A DNA stretch of 64,000 nucleotides from Rubrivivax sp. (GCA_016789865.1 JAEUPC010000241.1:1-64000); one strand, 5' to 3'. Positions 9,142 through 18,606 are shown, counted from the stretch's first letter. Program-made: numbers and translations. Notes: a model not told the origin generated them from the sequence alone.

Positions 9142-10779
9142 TCAGCGCCCGCGCGCCGCGGCACTGCCGACCGCCTGCGTGGCCGAAGCCGGCGCCGACC
9201 CCGCGGCCTGGATGCGCGCGCCCAGCTCGGGCAGATGCTCGCGGACGAAACCGGCCAGCCGCTCGCGGCCGCGCGTGTCGTCGTCCGCCGGGGTGTAGAA
9301 CATCAGCACCGCGGTGTCGTCGCCGCGGCCGAGCAGCCGCTGCCAGCCCAGCCACATCATGGCGCGCGCGTCGCCGGCGACGAAGCGGCCGTTGACGTGG
9401 TAGGCGCGCCAGACCAGCAGCCGCTGGGTCGGTGTCAGCTTCGGATCGGCCGGGGCGCGCAGAAGCGTCGCGCGCAGTTCGACCACATCGGCGCCGACCT
9501 CCACGCGCCCGGCGGGCTGGGCCAGTGGCAACCAGGTCAGCGAGCCCTCTTCGACCAGCACGTTGGTCGACGTGATCATCTTGCGGTCATAGCCTTGGTC
9601 GCGGTACAGGCCGGCCCAGACCCCCACAACGTCGTCGGCGCCGCCCTCGCGCGGGCGGTACTGCGCGGCGACCACCGCGGCGGCGTGGCGATACGAAGGC
9701 GCCCAGGCGGTGAACGGCTCGGCCAGCAGCTGCCAGCGGCCCCACTGCGCCGGCATGGGGGCCACGGCCAGCGGCCCGGCGCGCACACCGGACAGTTGGT
9801 GATGAACCTGCTGGGTGGCAAAGAACACCGCCACCAGGCCGAACGCCGCCAGCCAGGGGCCGCCGGCGCGCCGGGCAGGGGCCGGCGAGGCAACCGCGGC
9901 CACTGCCGCCGGTGGCGCATCGACAAAGCGCGAGCCGATCATGAACATCAGCAGGATCACCACGCCGAAGAACACCCACCCATACACCAGGTGGTCGGCG
10001 CTGGCTGCCAGCTTGTTGTCCGACAGGTGCCCGAGCATCACGATCAGGTAGGCGCGCAGCCAGTTGGCGACGACCGGCACCGCCACCGCGAAGGCCACGA
10101 AGGCCAGCCGCCGCTTCGTGGAGTGGAAGTTGAGATAGGCGAACAACGTGCCCACCATCATCGAGGCGATGAGGTAGCGCACGCCGCTGCAGGCCGCCAC
10201 CACCGACCAGTTGCCCGAGGGGATGACGAACTGCAGACCCTCGCGGTACACGGGGATGCCGGTGAAGCGAAGCGCGGCGACGGTGAAGTCGGCGGTGCGT
10301 TCCATCATCGGCTCGATCAGGAACTCGCCCACCGGCACCGCGAAGAACAGGAACGCCAGCGGGAACGCGACGATGCGCGCCAGCCGCGTGCCCAGCACGG
10401 CGGGAACCGCGCACACGATCATCGCCACCAGCGCCGCCTGCGCTGCGGCATGCACGCCGGCCAGTTGCGCCAGCAGCCACGCGGCGCAGGCCGCGGCCAC
10501 CGGCAACAGCCATGGCACCGAGGGCGCTACCGGGGCCGCCCGCAGATCCGCCCGCCGTCGCCACGCCAGCCACAGCGAGATCGGCGGCACCAGGAAAGCA
10601 TGGGCGAACGTGTCCGAGCGCGACCAGATGGCGACCATCGCCTGCGCCGTCTCGCGGAACTGCCACAGCAGCACGGCCAGCGCCAGGGCCAGCGGCAGCG
10701 CCTTCGCCCACGCGGCGGCGGCGCGGGCGTCCGGCAGCGGCTTGGCGGCAGTCATCTCCATCGCGGAGCCCGGTGCCAC
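9142..10779 (-). CDS. xrtA: Exosortase A with fused EpsI domain
   Basis: Integral membrane cysteine transpeptidase-like enzyme that cleaves PEP-CTERM tails of exported proteins and sits with exopolysaccharide genes. 545 residues from the GTG start: about eight hydrophobic helices in the first 285 residues, then a periplasmic EpsI-type domain (about 305-520). Catalytic residues are visible: Cys197 (AACSGVRY), Arg242 (NWLRAY) and His263 (DHLVYGW). The GTG at 10779 has GAGG just upstream and lies 6 bases after the FemAB stop; ATGs at 10761 and 10755 are alternatives. Its likely local substrate is the PEP-CTERM protein at 19587-20258. Confidence 0.95.
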   Translation of the reverse strand: MAPGSAMEMTAAKPLPDARAAAAWAKALPLALALAVLLWQFRETAQAMVAIWSRSDTFAHAFLVPPISLWLAWRRRADLRAAPVAPSVPWLLPVAAACAAWLLAQLAGVHAAAQAALVAMIVCAVPAVLGTRLARIVAFPLAFLFFAVPVGEFLIEPMMERTADFTVAALRFTGIPVYREGLQFVIPSGNWSVVAACSGVRYLIASMMVGTLFAYLNFHSTKRRLAFVAFAVAVPVVANWLRAYLIVMLGHLSDNKLAASADHLVYGWVFFGVVILLMFMIGSRFVDAPPAAVAAVASPAPARRAGGPWLAAFGLVAVFFATQQVHHQLSGVRAGPLAVAPMPAQWGRWQLLAEPFTAWAPSYRHAAAVVAAQYRPREGGADDVVGVWAGLYRDQGYDRKMITSTNVLVEEGSLTWLPLAQPAGRVEVGADVVELRATLLRAPADPKLTPTQRLLVWRAYHVNGRFVAGDARAMMWLGWQRLLGRGDDTAVLMFYTPADDDTRGRERLAGFVREHLPELGARIQAAGSAPASATQAVGSAAARGR

Positions 10780-10785
10780 GCCGCC

Positions 10786-11823
10786 TCAGCCCAGCGAGCG
10801 GACCACGTACGGCCCGAGCCAGTTGGCAAAGCCCAGCGGCAACTTTCGCCACGTCTCGATCATCAGCTTGTATTTGGCGTTGGCCGGGTTGTTCTGCGGC
10901 ACCGCGTCGCGCTTGTACAGGCGGTACTCGTAGCTCAAGGGCTGCGGCTCGAAGCCCCAGTTCTTCTTGAACGCATAGGGGCCCGTGCCCTGCTTGCTGC
11001 GGCCGTAGTCGAACAGCGTGAGGCCGCGCGCGCCGGCGCGGCGCATCAGCTCCCAGTACTTGAAGTCGTTGGCCGCCAGCTCGCGCGCCGCGAAATCGTC
11101 GCCGGCGTAGTACGGCAGCACCTCGTTGCGAAAGTAGAACGTGAGCACGCTGGACAGCAGCTGCCCCTGCTTGCCGGTGACGGTGAGCACCTCGCAGTCG
11201 GGGCCGAACTCGCGGCGCAGGGCCTCGAAGTAGCGCCTGGGCAGCGCCGGCGTGCCGTGGCGGTGCACGTTGTCGGCGTACAGCGCGAAGAAGCGTTCGA
11301 CGCCCGCGTCCACTTCACTCTTCAGCTCGTTCTTGATGCCCTTGCGCACCATCGCGCGCTGCTTGCGCGGGATGGCCAGCAGGTTGGCCTCCTCGTCGGG
11401 CAGGATGGCCTTGCGGAAGGTGACGTACAGGTCCTGCGCGGGCCAGTCGGTGTGGCGCTTGTTCAGATGGCGCAGCTCGAGGTGCTGCACGCCGAGCTCC
11501 CGCGCGATGCGTTCGGCTTCGGCCTCGAGCGCCAGCGCCGTGGCCTCGTCGTCGGCAACCACGCCGCCGTAGACGGCAAACGGCAGGCTCGTCAGCGCGT
11601 TGCCGAACAGCAGGCTCTTCACGTGTGCCAGCGGCAGCACGCCGCGGATGCGGTTGTCCTGGCTGGCCAGCAGGTAGTGCGTGCGGTGACCGAACACCTG
11701 CTCGAGGATGCGCTGCCAGCCGCTGCGGTGGAAGAAGGTGGCGCCCGGGCTGGCCAGGACGTACTCGTCCCAGGCGGCGGCGAGGCGGGCGTCACCCGCA
11801 AGCAGGCGTTCGATCGTCGGCAC
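10786..11823 (-). CDS. FemAB family XrtA/PEP-CTERM system-associated protein
   Basis: GNAT-fold aminoacyl or acyl transferase-like protein of the FemAB/peptidoglycan-bridge superfamily, in the subgroup found in PEP-CTERM loci (TIGR03019-like). Landmarks are SPGATFFHRSGWQRILEQ near residues 28-45, KQRAMVRKGIKN and YYAGDDFAARELAANDF. Its reaction in exopolysaccharide systems is unproven; transfer of an amino acid or acyl group onto a polymer is inferred. Start is uncertain: no ATG exists between the upstream stop and the conserved region. I use GTG at 11823, which gives the usual family length (345 residues) but lacks a clear ribosome site; the frame remains open to 11961. Confidence 0.88.
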   Translation of the reverse strand: MPTIERLLAGDARLAAAWDEYVLASPGATFFHRSGWQRILEQVFGHRTHYLLASQDNRIRGVLPLAHVKSLLFGNALTSLPFAVYGGVVADDEATALALEAEAERIARELGVQHLELRHLNKRHTDWPAQDLYVTFRKAILPDEEANLLAIPRKQRAMVRKGIKNELKSEVDAGVERFFALYADNVHRHGTPALPRRYFEALRREFGPDCEVLTVTGKQGQLLSSVLTFYFRNEVLPYYAGDDFAARELAANDFKYWELMRRAGARGLTLFDYGRSKQGTGPYAFKKNWGFEPQPLSYEYRLYKRDAVPQNNPANAKYKLMIETWRKLPLGFANWLGPYVVRSLG

Positions 11824-11873
11824 GTTGTACGAAGGGGTGGCGAGAGGGGCGGTCGGGGCCGGGGCGGGGTTGC

Positions 11874-12764
11874 TCAGGCGGGCACCGCGGCAGCGGCAGC
11901 CGGCAGGGCCGGCCCGGCGCCCGCCGCGCGAGGCAGGAAGATGGCGTCCATGCGGCCCCAACGGAAGTCGCGCAGCAGTCGCTGCAGCTTGGCCTCCGTG
12001 CGCGGCAGGTTCACGTAGTGGCGAAAGCGCGTCTTGGCATCGATGCCCGGTACGCGGGGTTGCCCCGGGTCGATCTCCCAGGGGTGAAAGTAGAAGACCG
12101 CCGCCTCGCGATCGACCCGGTTGACGCGCGAGATCAGCCAGCGGCTGGCCGCGTAGGGCAGCAGCCGGAAATAGCCGCCACCGCTGGAAGGCAGGTTGCG
12201 GTTTCTCATGCGCACGGTGGTCACCGGCACCTCCAGCAGGCCGCAGGCCAGCCGATGAGCGAAGCGCGGCGCGTCGGGCATGCCGTAGTGATCGTGGGCG
12301 ATGGGGTAGATGCTGCTGCTGTAGCGGTAGCCGGCGCGGGCCAGCACGTCGAACGCCCAGAGATTGCCCTTGCCGATGGAGAAGCTGGGCGCGCGGTAGC
12401 CGAGCACAGGCCGGCCCGCCAGATCTTCGAGAAGGCGCTTGGCGCGCGTCACGTCTTCGGTGAAGGCCGCATCGTCCAGGTCGCTGGCGCGTTCGTGGCC
12501 ATAGCCGTGGCTGGCCAGCTCGTGCCCTTCAGCCACGATGCGCCCCACGACCTGCGGGTAGCGCTCGGCGACCCAGCCCAGGGTGAAGAAGGTGGCCTTG
12601 ATGCCTTGCGGCGCCAGCAGGTCGAGGATGCGGTGAACGTTGCGCTCGACCCGGCACTCGCGACTGCCCCACTCATCGCGGCGGATGTAGGGCGCGAGCG
12701 CCGAGACCTGGAAGTAGTCCTCGACGTCGATCGTCAAGGCATTGGTGATCGAAGGGGCGAGCAT
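11874..12764 (-). CDS. XrtA system polysaccharide deacetylase
   Basis: NodB-fold carbohydrate esterase family 4 enzyme, 296 residues, of the PEP-CTERM-associated subgroup (TIGR03006-like). It would remove N-acetyl groups from the polymer or precursor. Metal site residues are visible: Asp13/Asp16 (IDVEDYFQV) and the HxxxH pair His86/His90 (SHGYGHE); RAPSFSIG is the next conserved block. No signal peptide is evident, as is common for this subgroup. The C-terminal Ala-rich tail after FLPRAAG is low complexity. It lies 115 bases after the ATPase gene. Confidence 0.93.
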   Translation of the reverse strand: MLAPSITNALTIDVEDYFQVSALAPYIRRDEWGSRECRVERNVHRILDLLAPQGIKATFFTLGWVAERYPQVVGRIVAEGHELASHGYGHERASDLDDAAFTEDVTRAKRLLEDLAGRPVLGYRAPSFSIGKGNLWAFDVLARAGYRYSSSIYPIAHDHYGMPDAPRFAHRLACGLLEVPVTTVRMRNRNLPSSGGGYFRLLPYAASRWLISRVNRVDREAAVFYFHPWEIDPGQPRVPGIDAKTRFRHYVNLPRTEAKLQRLLRDFRWGRMDAIFLPRAAGAGPALPAAAAAVPA

Positions 12765-12879
12765 GAAGGCGGGCGGGCGGCGCGCCCGGCGTGTGAGGCG
12801 CCCATGGTTTTACCGTCTCCCGGCGTGGCCCTCGCGCCGGCCATGCCCCGGTGCGTGAGGCATGGCACGAGGGCGAACG

Positions 12880-14121
12880 TCACTTTTTCCGGGGTTCGGG
12901 CTTCTCCGCCTTGTCGGCCTTCTCGGTCTTCTCGGCGCGCTCCGGCCGGTCGCTCTTCTCGGCCTTCTCGACCCTGTCGGCCTTGTCGGCCTTCTCGACC
13001 TTGTCGACGGTTTCGGCGCGGCCCGCTGCCGGGCGCGCGGCCAGCGCGTCGACCAGCTTTTGCATCAGCGCCAAGGTCTGCAGGTTGGTGCGCTCCAGCC
13101 GCAGCAGGCTGCGCTCGAGGCGCTGCAGCTGGTCGCCGCGCTGCTCGGCCGTCAGTTGCGCGAGCTGCCGCGACATGTCCTCGGCCTTCTCGGGCGCGAG
13201 GTTGAGGCTGGTGAGGTCGAGGTCAAGCACTGCGCCGGCCAGGCCGCCGGGCATCACCGGCTCGCCGGAGGGCGTGACGGCCACCGTCGCGGGCTTGCGG
13301 TGCGGGACCTCGTTCTCGGCGTTGACCTCGCGCACCACCTCGTTCAGGTCGGCCACCGTGAGGTGCGCGCGCTCGGCCAGGAAGCCGGCCAGCAGCAGCC
13401 GATCGGCCAGGCCGTTGATGCGCCTCGGGATGCCGCCCGAAGCCTTGTGCATCTCGTCGAACAGCGCCGGCTCGAAGGTCGGCTTGCCCGTGCCGCCGGC
13501 GCACTTGATGCGGTGCTCCATGTACAGACGCGTCTCTTCCTTGTCCAGCGGGCCGATGTGGCAGGTGGCCGCCACGCGCTGGCGGAACTGCTCCATCTCG
13601 GGCCGCTGCAGGATTTCGCGGAACTCGGGCTGGCCGACGAGGAAGCTCTGCAGCAGCGCCTGGTTGCCGAACTGGAAGTTGCTGAGCATGCGCAGCTCTT
13701 CCACGGCGCGAGGCGTGAGGTTCTGCGCCTCGTCGACGATGAGCAGGCAGCGCTTGCCCTTGCTCGTCTGGCTGATGAGGAAGGCCTCGAGGGTGATGAG
13801 CAGTTCGCTCTTGGGCACGTCCTTGACGCGAAAGCCGAACGCCGCACCCACCATTCGCAGCGTGTCCTCGGCACCGAGCTGCGTGGTGACGAGGTGGCCG
13901 GTGATGATGTTGCTGCCCTGCAGCCCCTCGATCAGCGAGCGCAGCACCATCGTCTTGCCGGCGCCGATCTCGCCGGTGATGACGATGAAGCCCTCGTTGC
14001 GCGACACGCCGTACTCGAGGTAGGCCTTGGCACGACGATGCTGCTTGCTCGCGAAATAGAACGCGGGGTCGGGGTTGAGCTGGAATGGCTTGACATTCAG
14101 CCCGTAGAACGCTTCGTACAT
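12880..14121 (-). CDS. XrtA-associated AAA ATPase (GspA/ExeA-like)
   Basis: 413-residue AAA ATPase (TIGR03015-like) with Walker A GEIGAGKT at 50-58 and Walker B LLIVDEAQ at 126-133. Related proteins (ExeA/GspA) couple ATP hydrolysis to assembly of envelope secretion machines, so a role in assembling the polysaccharide export complex is inferred. The start MYEAFYGLNVKPFQLNPD is typical. The last 45 or so residues form an unusual Lys/Glu/Asp-rich repeat tail built from KADK/EKAEK units, encoded by an imperfect DNA repeat. The ATG lies 2 bases after the stop of the outer-membrane protein gene. Confidence 0.92.
   Translation of the reverse strand: MYEAFYGLNVKPFQLNPDPAFYFASKQHRRAKAYLEYGVSRNEGFIVITGEIGAGKTMVLRSLIEGLQGSNIITGHLVTTQLGAEDTLRMVGAAFGFRVKDVPKSELLITLEAFLISQTSKGKRCLLIVDEAQNLTPRAVEELRMLSNFQFGNQALLQSFLVGQPEFREILQRPEMEQFRQRVAATCHIGPLDKEETRLYMEHRIKCAGGTGKPTFEPALFDEMHKASGGIPRRINGLADRLLLAGFLAERAHLTVADLNEVVREVNAENEVPHRKPATVAVTPSGEPVMPGGLAGAVLDLDLTSLNLAPEKAEDMSRQLAQLTAEQRGDQLQRLERSLLRLERTNLQTLALMQKLVDALAARPAAGRAETVDKVEKADKADRVEKAEKSDRPERAEKTEKADKAEKPEPRKK
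12897..13014 (-). repeat. Imperfect repeat coding a charged KADK/EKAEK tail
   Basis: Plus-strand text is built from variations of ctcggccttctcgacctt and cttgtcgg, in register with codons. It encodes about 38 residues alternating Lys with Glu, Asp and Ala at the end of the ATPase gene. This looks like expansion of a short coding repeat producing a flexible, highly charged tail. Confidence 0.75.
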
Positions 14122-14123
14122 GG

Positions 14124-15704
14124 TCAGAACCGCAGGCTGAGGGAGGCGGTGATGCCGACTTCGCGGTAGGTGTCGCTGGTGCCGTTCAGCACGCTGTAGC
14201 CGACGCGCAGGGTGCCCGCCGTGCGCGGCCCCAACTGGGTGGTGAGCCCGCCCGACAGCGCCTTCAGGTCCGAGCGCAGCAAGCTCACCGTGTCCTTGCT
14301 CATGGCCCGTGAGCCCGTGAGGTTGATCGAAGTCTGCGGCGTCAGCCGCCACCCGGCCGATGCAGCATAGCCGGACTGGGCGGTGTTGTCATTGCGCGCC
14401 GCCGGGTTGACGCCGCCGGTATCGGCCCGCTCGGAGTCCAGCGTGTACGCGTTGGCGCTCAGCGTGAGCCGCGGGCCGGTCCATGTCCACAGCACGTCCT
14501 GGCGCCGCTGCGCAGCAACGCCGCCGTTGCCGAACAGCCCGCCGCTGACCACCTCGTTGCGGTTGCGACCTTGCAGCTGGATCAGGGCAAGGACAAACTG
14601 GTCGCGCTGGATTGGGTCGGGAATCTGCGCCGCGAACTGCGCGAAGTAAAGCTCGTACAGCGTGACCGCCTGGCCCTGCGAAAGCACATCGGACCCGATG
14701 TTGATGTCGCGCTGGCTCGACAGGCGAAAGCTGCTGCGCGAGAACCGATGCTCGACGACCACCCGGTGAGCATCACCGAAGTAGCGCCGCTCGGCTTGCG
14801 CGACGACCGTCGTGCGAGCTGACGGCGTCCACTGCACGCTGGCGCCGTAGTTGTCGTAGCTCTGGCGCAGCGCGCCGACCACATCGGTGCGCTCCTTGCC
14901 GGCGGTCACGGCGAAGCGCCAGTCGATGTCCGGCACCAGGGTCAACTCGCCCGTTGCACGGTCGGTGATGGTGGGCGTGGCGGCACCGGAGAACTTGACG
15001 CGCTGGCGCGACCCGAGCAGCGACCACCCAAGCATCGAGCGGCCACGCGGGGAACGCAGAGTGAGCAAGCCCTGCTGCACACGCGAATCGCTGATCGCGT
15101 CGTCGCCGCCGTTGGTCTCGGTGGCCGTGGCCCGCGCCTCGACCTCGGCCACGCCTGCCAGATTGCCCACCAGATAGGGCGACACCGAGACGGTGGTCAC
15201 CTCGCTGCGATTGCGGCTGCTGGGCTGCAGCACGCTGACCGGGCCGCCGATCGCGGAAATGAGCTGCTGCGTGATGCTGGCGCGCGCATCGACGAAGCCC
15301 ACCCCTTCGATGGCCTCGAGCAGGTAGCTCGCGCTCAGGCTGTTGAGGTAGTTGGTCTCTTCGCGGTCATCGACGCCATGCCGCGCAGTGAGCGTGCCGC
15401 TGTAGATGAGTGACCCCCGCAGGCGGCCGCCCCGATTGACCAGCGTGACGCCGGGCGTGGCGCGGCCGACGATTTCGGTGCCGGAGCCGGCCGGTCGATC
15501 GCGCACGACGATGACCTCGCTGTCCAGCAGCAAGCTGGTCGCCAGGCCGTTGGTCCGCTGGGCGGGTGCCCCACCTGCCTCCGCAGCCGGCGCCGGCTGA
15601 GCCCTTGCCGCGCCGCCGCCGAGCACCAGCGCAACGGCCAGCGCAATGGCGCCGCGGCCGCGGCAAGGCCGGCAGCGCAGAACCTGCGGGTGGGGCACGG
15701 GCAC
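14124..15704 (-). CDS. PEP-CTERM system-associated outer-membrane beta-barrel protein
   Basis: 526-residue protein of the TIGR03016-like family, always found with exosortase A genes and predicted to be an outer-membrane barrel. It has a Sec signal peptide (ALAVALVLGGGAARA before QPAP, about residues 20-37), alternating beta-strand pattern throughout, and ends in SLSLRF, with the terminal Phe expected of Bam-inserted barrels. The GTG at 15704 is 5 bases after the kinase stop. Likely a channel or scaffold for polysaccharide secretion; the function is unproven. Confidence 0.88.
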   Translation of the reverse strand: MPVPHPQVLRCRPCRGRGAIALAVALVLGGGAARAQPAPAAEAGGAPAQRTNGLATSLLLDSEVIVVRDRPAGSGTEIVGRATPGVTLVNRGGRLRGSLIYSGTLTARHGVDDREETNYLNSLSASYLLEAIEGVGFVDARASITQQLISAIGGPVSVLQPSSRNRSEVTTVSVSPYLVGNLAGVAEVEARATATETNGGDDAISDSRVQQGLLTLRSPRGRSMLGWSLLGSRQRVKFSGAATPTITDRATGELTLVPDIDWRFAVTAGKERTDVVGALRQSYDNYGASVQWTPSARTTVVAQAERRYFGDAHRVVVEHRFSRSSFRLSSQRDINIGSDVLSQGQAVTLYELYFAQFAAQIPDPIQRDQFVLALIQLQGRNRNEVVSGGLFGNGGVAAQRRQDVLWTWTGPRLTLSANAYTLDSERADTGGVNPAARNDNTAQSGYAASAGWRLTPQTSINLTGSRAMSKDTVSLLRSDLKALSGGLTTQLGPRTAGTLRVGYSVLNGTSDTYREVGITASLSLRF

Positions 15705-15709
15705 GCCGC

Positions 15710-16888
15710 TCAGACCTTCAGCTTGTCGCCACCGGCCCGCACCGGGTCTGTGCCGCGCACGGGGGGCGCCGAGCTGTCGAGAGGCACGGGTGCCGCGGCG
15801 GTGCTGACGCCGCCGCCGTCTCCATAGGCGTAGCCGTAGCCATAACCGTAGCCATAGCCATAACCGTAGCCATAGCCGCTGCCGCTCTCGACGCGCACCA
15901 TGTTGAGCAGCATCATCTTCACCGGGCAGGCCTCGATGGTGGCCAACGCCTGCTGCACGGTGGACTGCAAGGTGCTGTCCGCGCGCACGACGACGACGAT
16001 CTGCCCCATGTGCGCGGCCAGTACGCGCGACTCGGTGGTCAGCAGCAGTGGCGGAGAGTCGAAGATGATGATGCGGTCGGGGTAGCGCGTCGCCATGTCG
16101 TCCAGCATGCGCACCATCGCGTCGCTGGCCAGCAGCTCGGTGGCCCGCGGGTGGGGCGAGCCGCTGGGCAGCAGCGTCAGTTTGTCGACGTTGGTGCGCA
16201 GCAGGACATCGGTCATCTGCGCCTTGCCTTCGAGCAGCTCCAGCAACCCGGCGCCCGGCGGCAACCCCAGCACGCGCAGCACCGACGGCCGCGCGACGTC
16301 GGCGTCGACGAGCATCACCGTGCGGTCGAGTTCAGCCGCGATGCTCATCGCCAGGTTGATGGCGGTGAAGCTCTTGCCTTCGCCGGCCAGTGCGCTGGTC
16401 ACCATGATGAGATTGGCGTGCTTGATCGACGCCGCACCCTTGCCCATGACGTTGGCGATGAGTGGTCGCTTGATCACGCGGTACTGGTCGGCCATGCGCG
16501 TGCGGGGCGCGTTGGGCGTGACGATGCCCGACGCGGCGATGGCCACGAGATCGAGGTCGACCTTGCGCGAGGCGGGCTGCACTTCGTGACGGCGCGACTC
16601 GGCAAGGCTGGCCGCCAGCGCGGTGGCCGAGGCCGGGCTGAGCGACGCAGCAGGCGACGGCGCCACAGCCGCCGCGCCGGCTACCGGCGCCGGGGCAATC
16701 GGACCGGCGGCCGGCGCAGGTGCCGCGGGACGCGCCGCAGCAGCCCGCGCGCCGGCACCGCCGGCGGCAGCCCCCTGCGGTCGGGCCGCGGGTGGGGGTG
16801 CGGCGGGCGTGTCGATCTCGGGCACTTCGATGCCCGCCTGCCGCAGCTGCTCCAGCCGCTTGGCCGCTTGCTCGATCAGGCTGCTCAT
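15710..16888 (-). CDS. XrtA-associated tyrosine autokinase
   Basis: Bacterial tyrosine (BY) kinase of 392 residues (TIGR03018-like), which with the chain-length protein controls polymer length and export. It has a variable Ala/Pro-rich linker (about 27-100), Walker A ALAGEGKS at 166-173, Walker A' VMLVDADVARPS at 191-202 and Walker B IIIFDSPP at 273-280. The tail carries a striking Gly-Tyr ladder with nine tyrosines (about 339-355), the autophosphorylation cluster. Lies 3 bases after the chain-length gene and probably acts with it as a Wzc-like pair split into two proteins. Confidence 0.94.
   Translation of the reverse strand: MSSLIEQAAKRLEQLRQAGIEVPEIDTPAAPPPAARPQGAAAGGAGARAAAARPAAPAPAAGPIAPAPVAGAAAVAPSPAASLSPASATALAASLAESRRHEVQPASRKVDLDLVAIAASGIVTPNAPRTRMADQYRVIKRPLIANVMGKGAASIKHANLIMVTSALAGEGKSFTAINLAMSIAAELDRTVMLVDADVARPSVLRVLGLPPGAGLLELLEGKAQMTDVLLRTNVDKLTLLPSGSPHPRATELLASDAMVRMLDDMATRYPDRIIIFDSPPLLLTTESRVLAAHMGQIVVVVRADSTLQSTVQQALATIEACPVKMMLLNMVRVESGSGYGYGYGYGYGYGYGYAYGDGGGVSTAAAPVPLDSSAPPVRGTDPVRAGGDKLKV
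15823..15877 (-). repeat. Gly-Tyr codon repeat in kinase tail
   Basis: A 6-base-periodic repeat (GGC TAT / GGC TAC / GGT TAT codons on the minus strand) encoding nine alternating tyrosines. Codons vary at third positions, with an apparent higher-order period of 18 bases, so the array is partly degenerate. It could change length by slippage, altering the number of phosphorylatable tyrosines. Confidence 0.85.
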
Positions 16889-16891
16889 CGC

Positions 16892-18532
16892 TCAGGCCCC
16901 GTATCGGTTCATGATGATCATGGCGATCAGGCCGGCCACGAAGATGCCCACCAGCCCGCCCGAGGCGGTGACGAAGCGGAACATCGAAGCGCGCTCGCGG
17001 CGCCGATCGGCATCGGTGACCAGCGCCGACACCACGCCCAGCAGAGGCAGGCCGGTCCGCTGCCGCAGCTCGTCGCCGAGGCTGAAGGTCGGCCGCAACT
17101 GCACCGCGCCGAAGGCAAATCCGAACGCCAGCCCGATGGAGGCCAGCAGCACCCCCGGCAGCAGCAGCAGCCGGTTGGGCGACACCGGCCGAGGCGCGAC
17201 GCGGGGCGGATCGATGAGCTTGAACTCGGCCACACCGGTGGCCACGTCGAGCTCGCCGGACATCACGGCCGACTGGCGCCGAGCCACCAGGTCCTCGTAG
17301 TTCTTCTTGATGATCGCGTAGTCGCGGTTCAACTGCGCGGCCTCGGCCTCGATCTGCGGTGCGGTCTTCAACTGCTGGCGAACCTGCGCCATGCGGCCGG
17401 CGTACTCGTCCACCCGTGCCTGCATGGCTGCCACCTGCACTTCGGCCGTGGCAAGCATGCGGCTCATCTCCTGCACGGCCAGGCTCTCACCCGGCGCGGT
17501 GGCGGTGCGCGGCGCAGCGGCGGCAGCCTGGGCTGCGGCCACCGCGGCCGCCTGGGCCTTGCGCTGCAGCTCGGCCACCTCGCGCTTCTTCTGTTCCTCC
17601 AGCTCGGCGATGAGCCGGCGGGCGTTGACCACATCGGGGTGCTGGTCGGTGTAGCGCTGCAGCAGGCCATCGAGGTTGCGGCGCTGGTCCTGGATGCGGG
17701 CATCGATCTCGGGCGTGGGAAAGTTGCCCGTCACGCCGGCGGCAGGCACGGTGCCCGGCGCAGGCGCCAGGTTGGGCAAGGTGGCCGAACTCGGCGCCTG
17801 GCCACGCGCTTCTGCCAGCTGGCGCCGCGCTGCATCGCGCGAGCGCTCGGCCTCGCGCAGCTGCAGGCGCGCGGCCTCCAGCTGCTGGCTGATCTCCGCC
17901 ATCCGGCTGGCGACGTCCTTGCCGTCCGCACCCTGGCGATCGATGTTGCGCAGGCGGAATTCCTTGAGCTTGGTCTCGGCCTCTTCGAGCCGGGCCTCGT
18001 AGATCTTGATCTGCTCGGCGAGAAAGGACTTGGCCGAGTCGGTGTCCTTGCGGCTCGCGCCCATGCCCGACTCGACGAAGATCGACACCATCGACTGGAT
18101 GACTCGCTTGGCCTTCTCGGGCTCGGGGTCGCGGTACAGCATGACGTACAGGTTGGCACCCCCCGCGGTGCGCATCTGGATGCCCTTCTGCAGCCGTTCG
18201 ATCAGCGCCTCCTGGTCCGCCTTGGACTGGTTCTTCAGGTCCAGGTCGGCCATACGGACCAGCTTCTCCAGGTTGGGCCGGCTGATCAGCGTGCGGCTGA
18301 GCATCGAGATCTGCTGCTCGACGTTGGGCTGCACCGCCAACCCACTCATCAGCGGCTTGAGGATCGTGTCGGTGTCGACATAGATGCGGGCCGAGGCCTC
18401 GAACTGGTCGGGAATGCGCCAGACCACCACGACACCGATCACCGCCACCACCCAGGCGACGATGAGCGCCGGCCAGCGGAACTTCCACATTCCGCGCAGG
18501 GTGTTGATGATTTGATTGACGAGGTCTTGCAT
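16892..18532 (-). CDS. XrtA system polysaccharide chain length determinant
   Basis: Wzz/PCP-family inner-membrane protein, 546 residues (TIGR03007-like). An N-terminal transmembrane helix (about 18-40, PALIVAWVVAVIGVVVVW), a Wzz domain, a long periplasmic coiled-coil rich in Gln/Glu/Arg (about 180-420) and a second helix near the C-terminus (LVGIFVAGLIAMIIMN) are visible. It lacks a cytoplasmic kinase domain, which is supplied by the next gene (stop-to-start gap 3 bases). Controls chain length and bridges to the outer-membrane export protein. Confidence 0.94.
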   Translation of the reverse strand: MQDLVNQIINTLRGMWKFRWPALIVAWVVAVIGVVVVWRIPDQFEASARIYVDTDTILKPLMSGLAVQPNVEQQISMLSRTLISRPNLEKLVRMADLDLKNQSKADQEALIERLQKGIQMRTAGGANLYVMLYRDPEPEKAKRVIQSMVSIFVESGMGASRKDTDSAKSFLAEQIKIYEARLEEAETKLKEFRLRNIDRQGADGKDVASRMAEISQQLEAARLQLREAERSRDAARRQLAEARGQAPSSATLPNLAPAPGTVPAAGVTGNFPTPEIDARIQDQRRNLDGLLQRYTDQHPDVVNARRLIAELEEQKKREVAELQRKAQAAAVAAAQAAAAAPRTATAPGESLAVQEMSRMLATAEVQVAAMQARVDEYAGRMAQVRQQLKTAPQIEAEAAQLNRDYAIIKKNYEDLVARRQSAVMSGELDVATGVAEFKLIDPPRVAPRPVSPNRLLLLPGVLLASIGLAFGFAFGAVQLRPTFSLGDELRQRTGLPLLGVVSALVTDADRRRERASMFRFVTASGGLVGIFVAGLIAMIIMNRYGA

Positions 18533-18606
18533 GGTGGGCAGGGGTCGGGCCGACTGCAGCGGGACAACCGGACTCCCGGCGTCGGACCTGCGACGAGGAG
18601 TCAGGA

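Noticed and set aside
15823..15877. CRISPR-like short repeats
   Set aside because: Units are 6 bases, in frame and without spacers; they encode the Gly-Tyr tail of the kinase.
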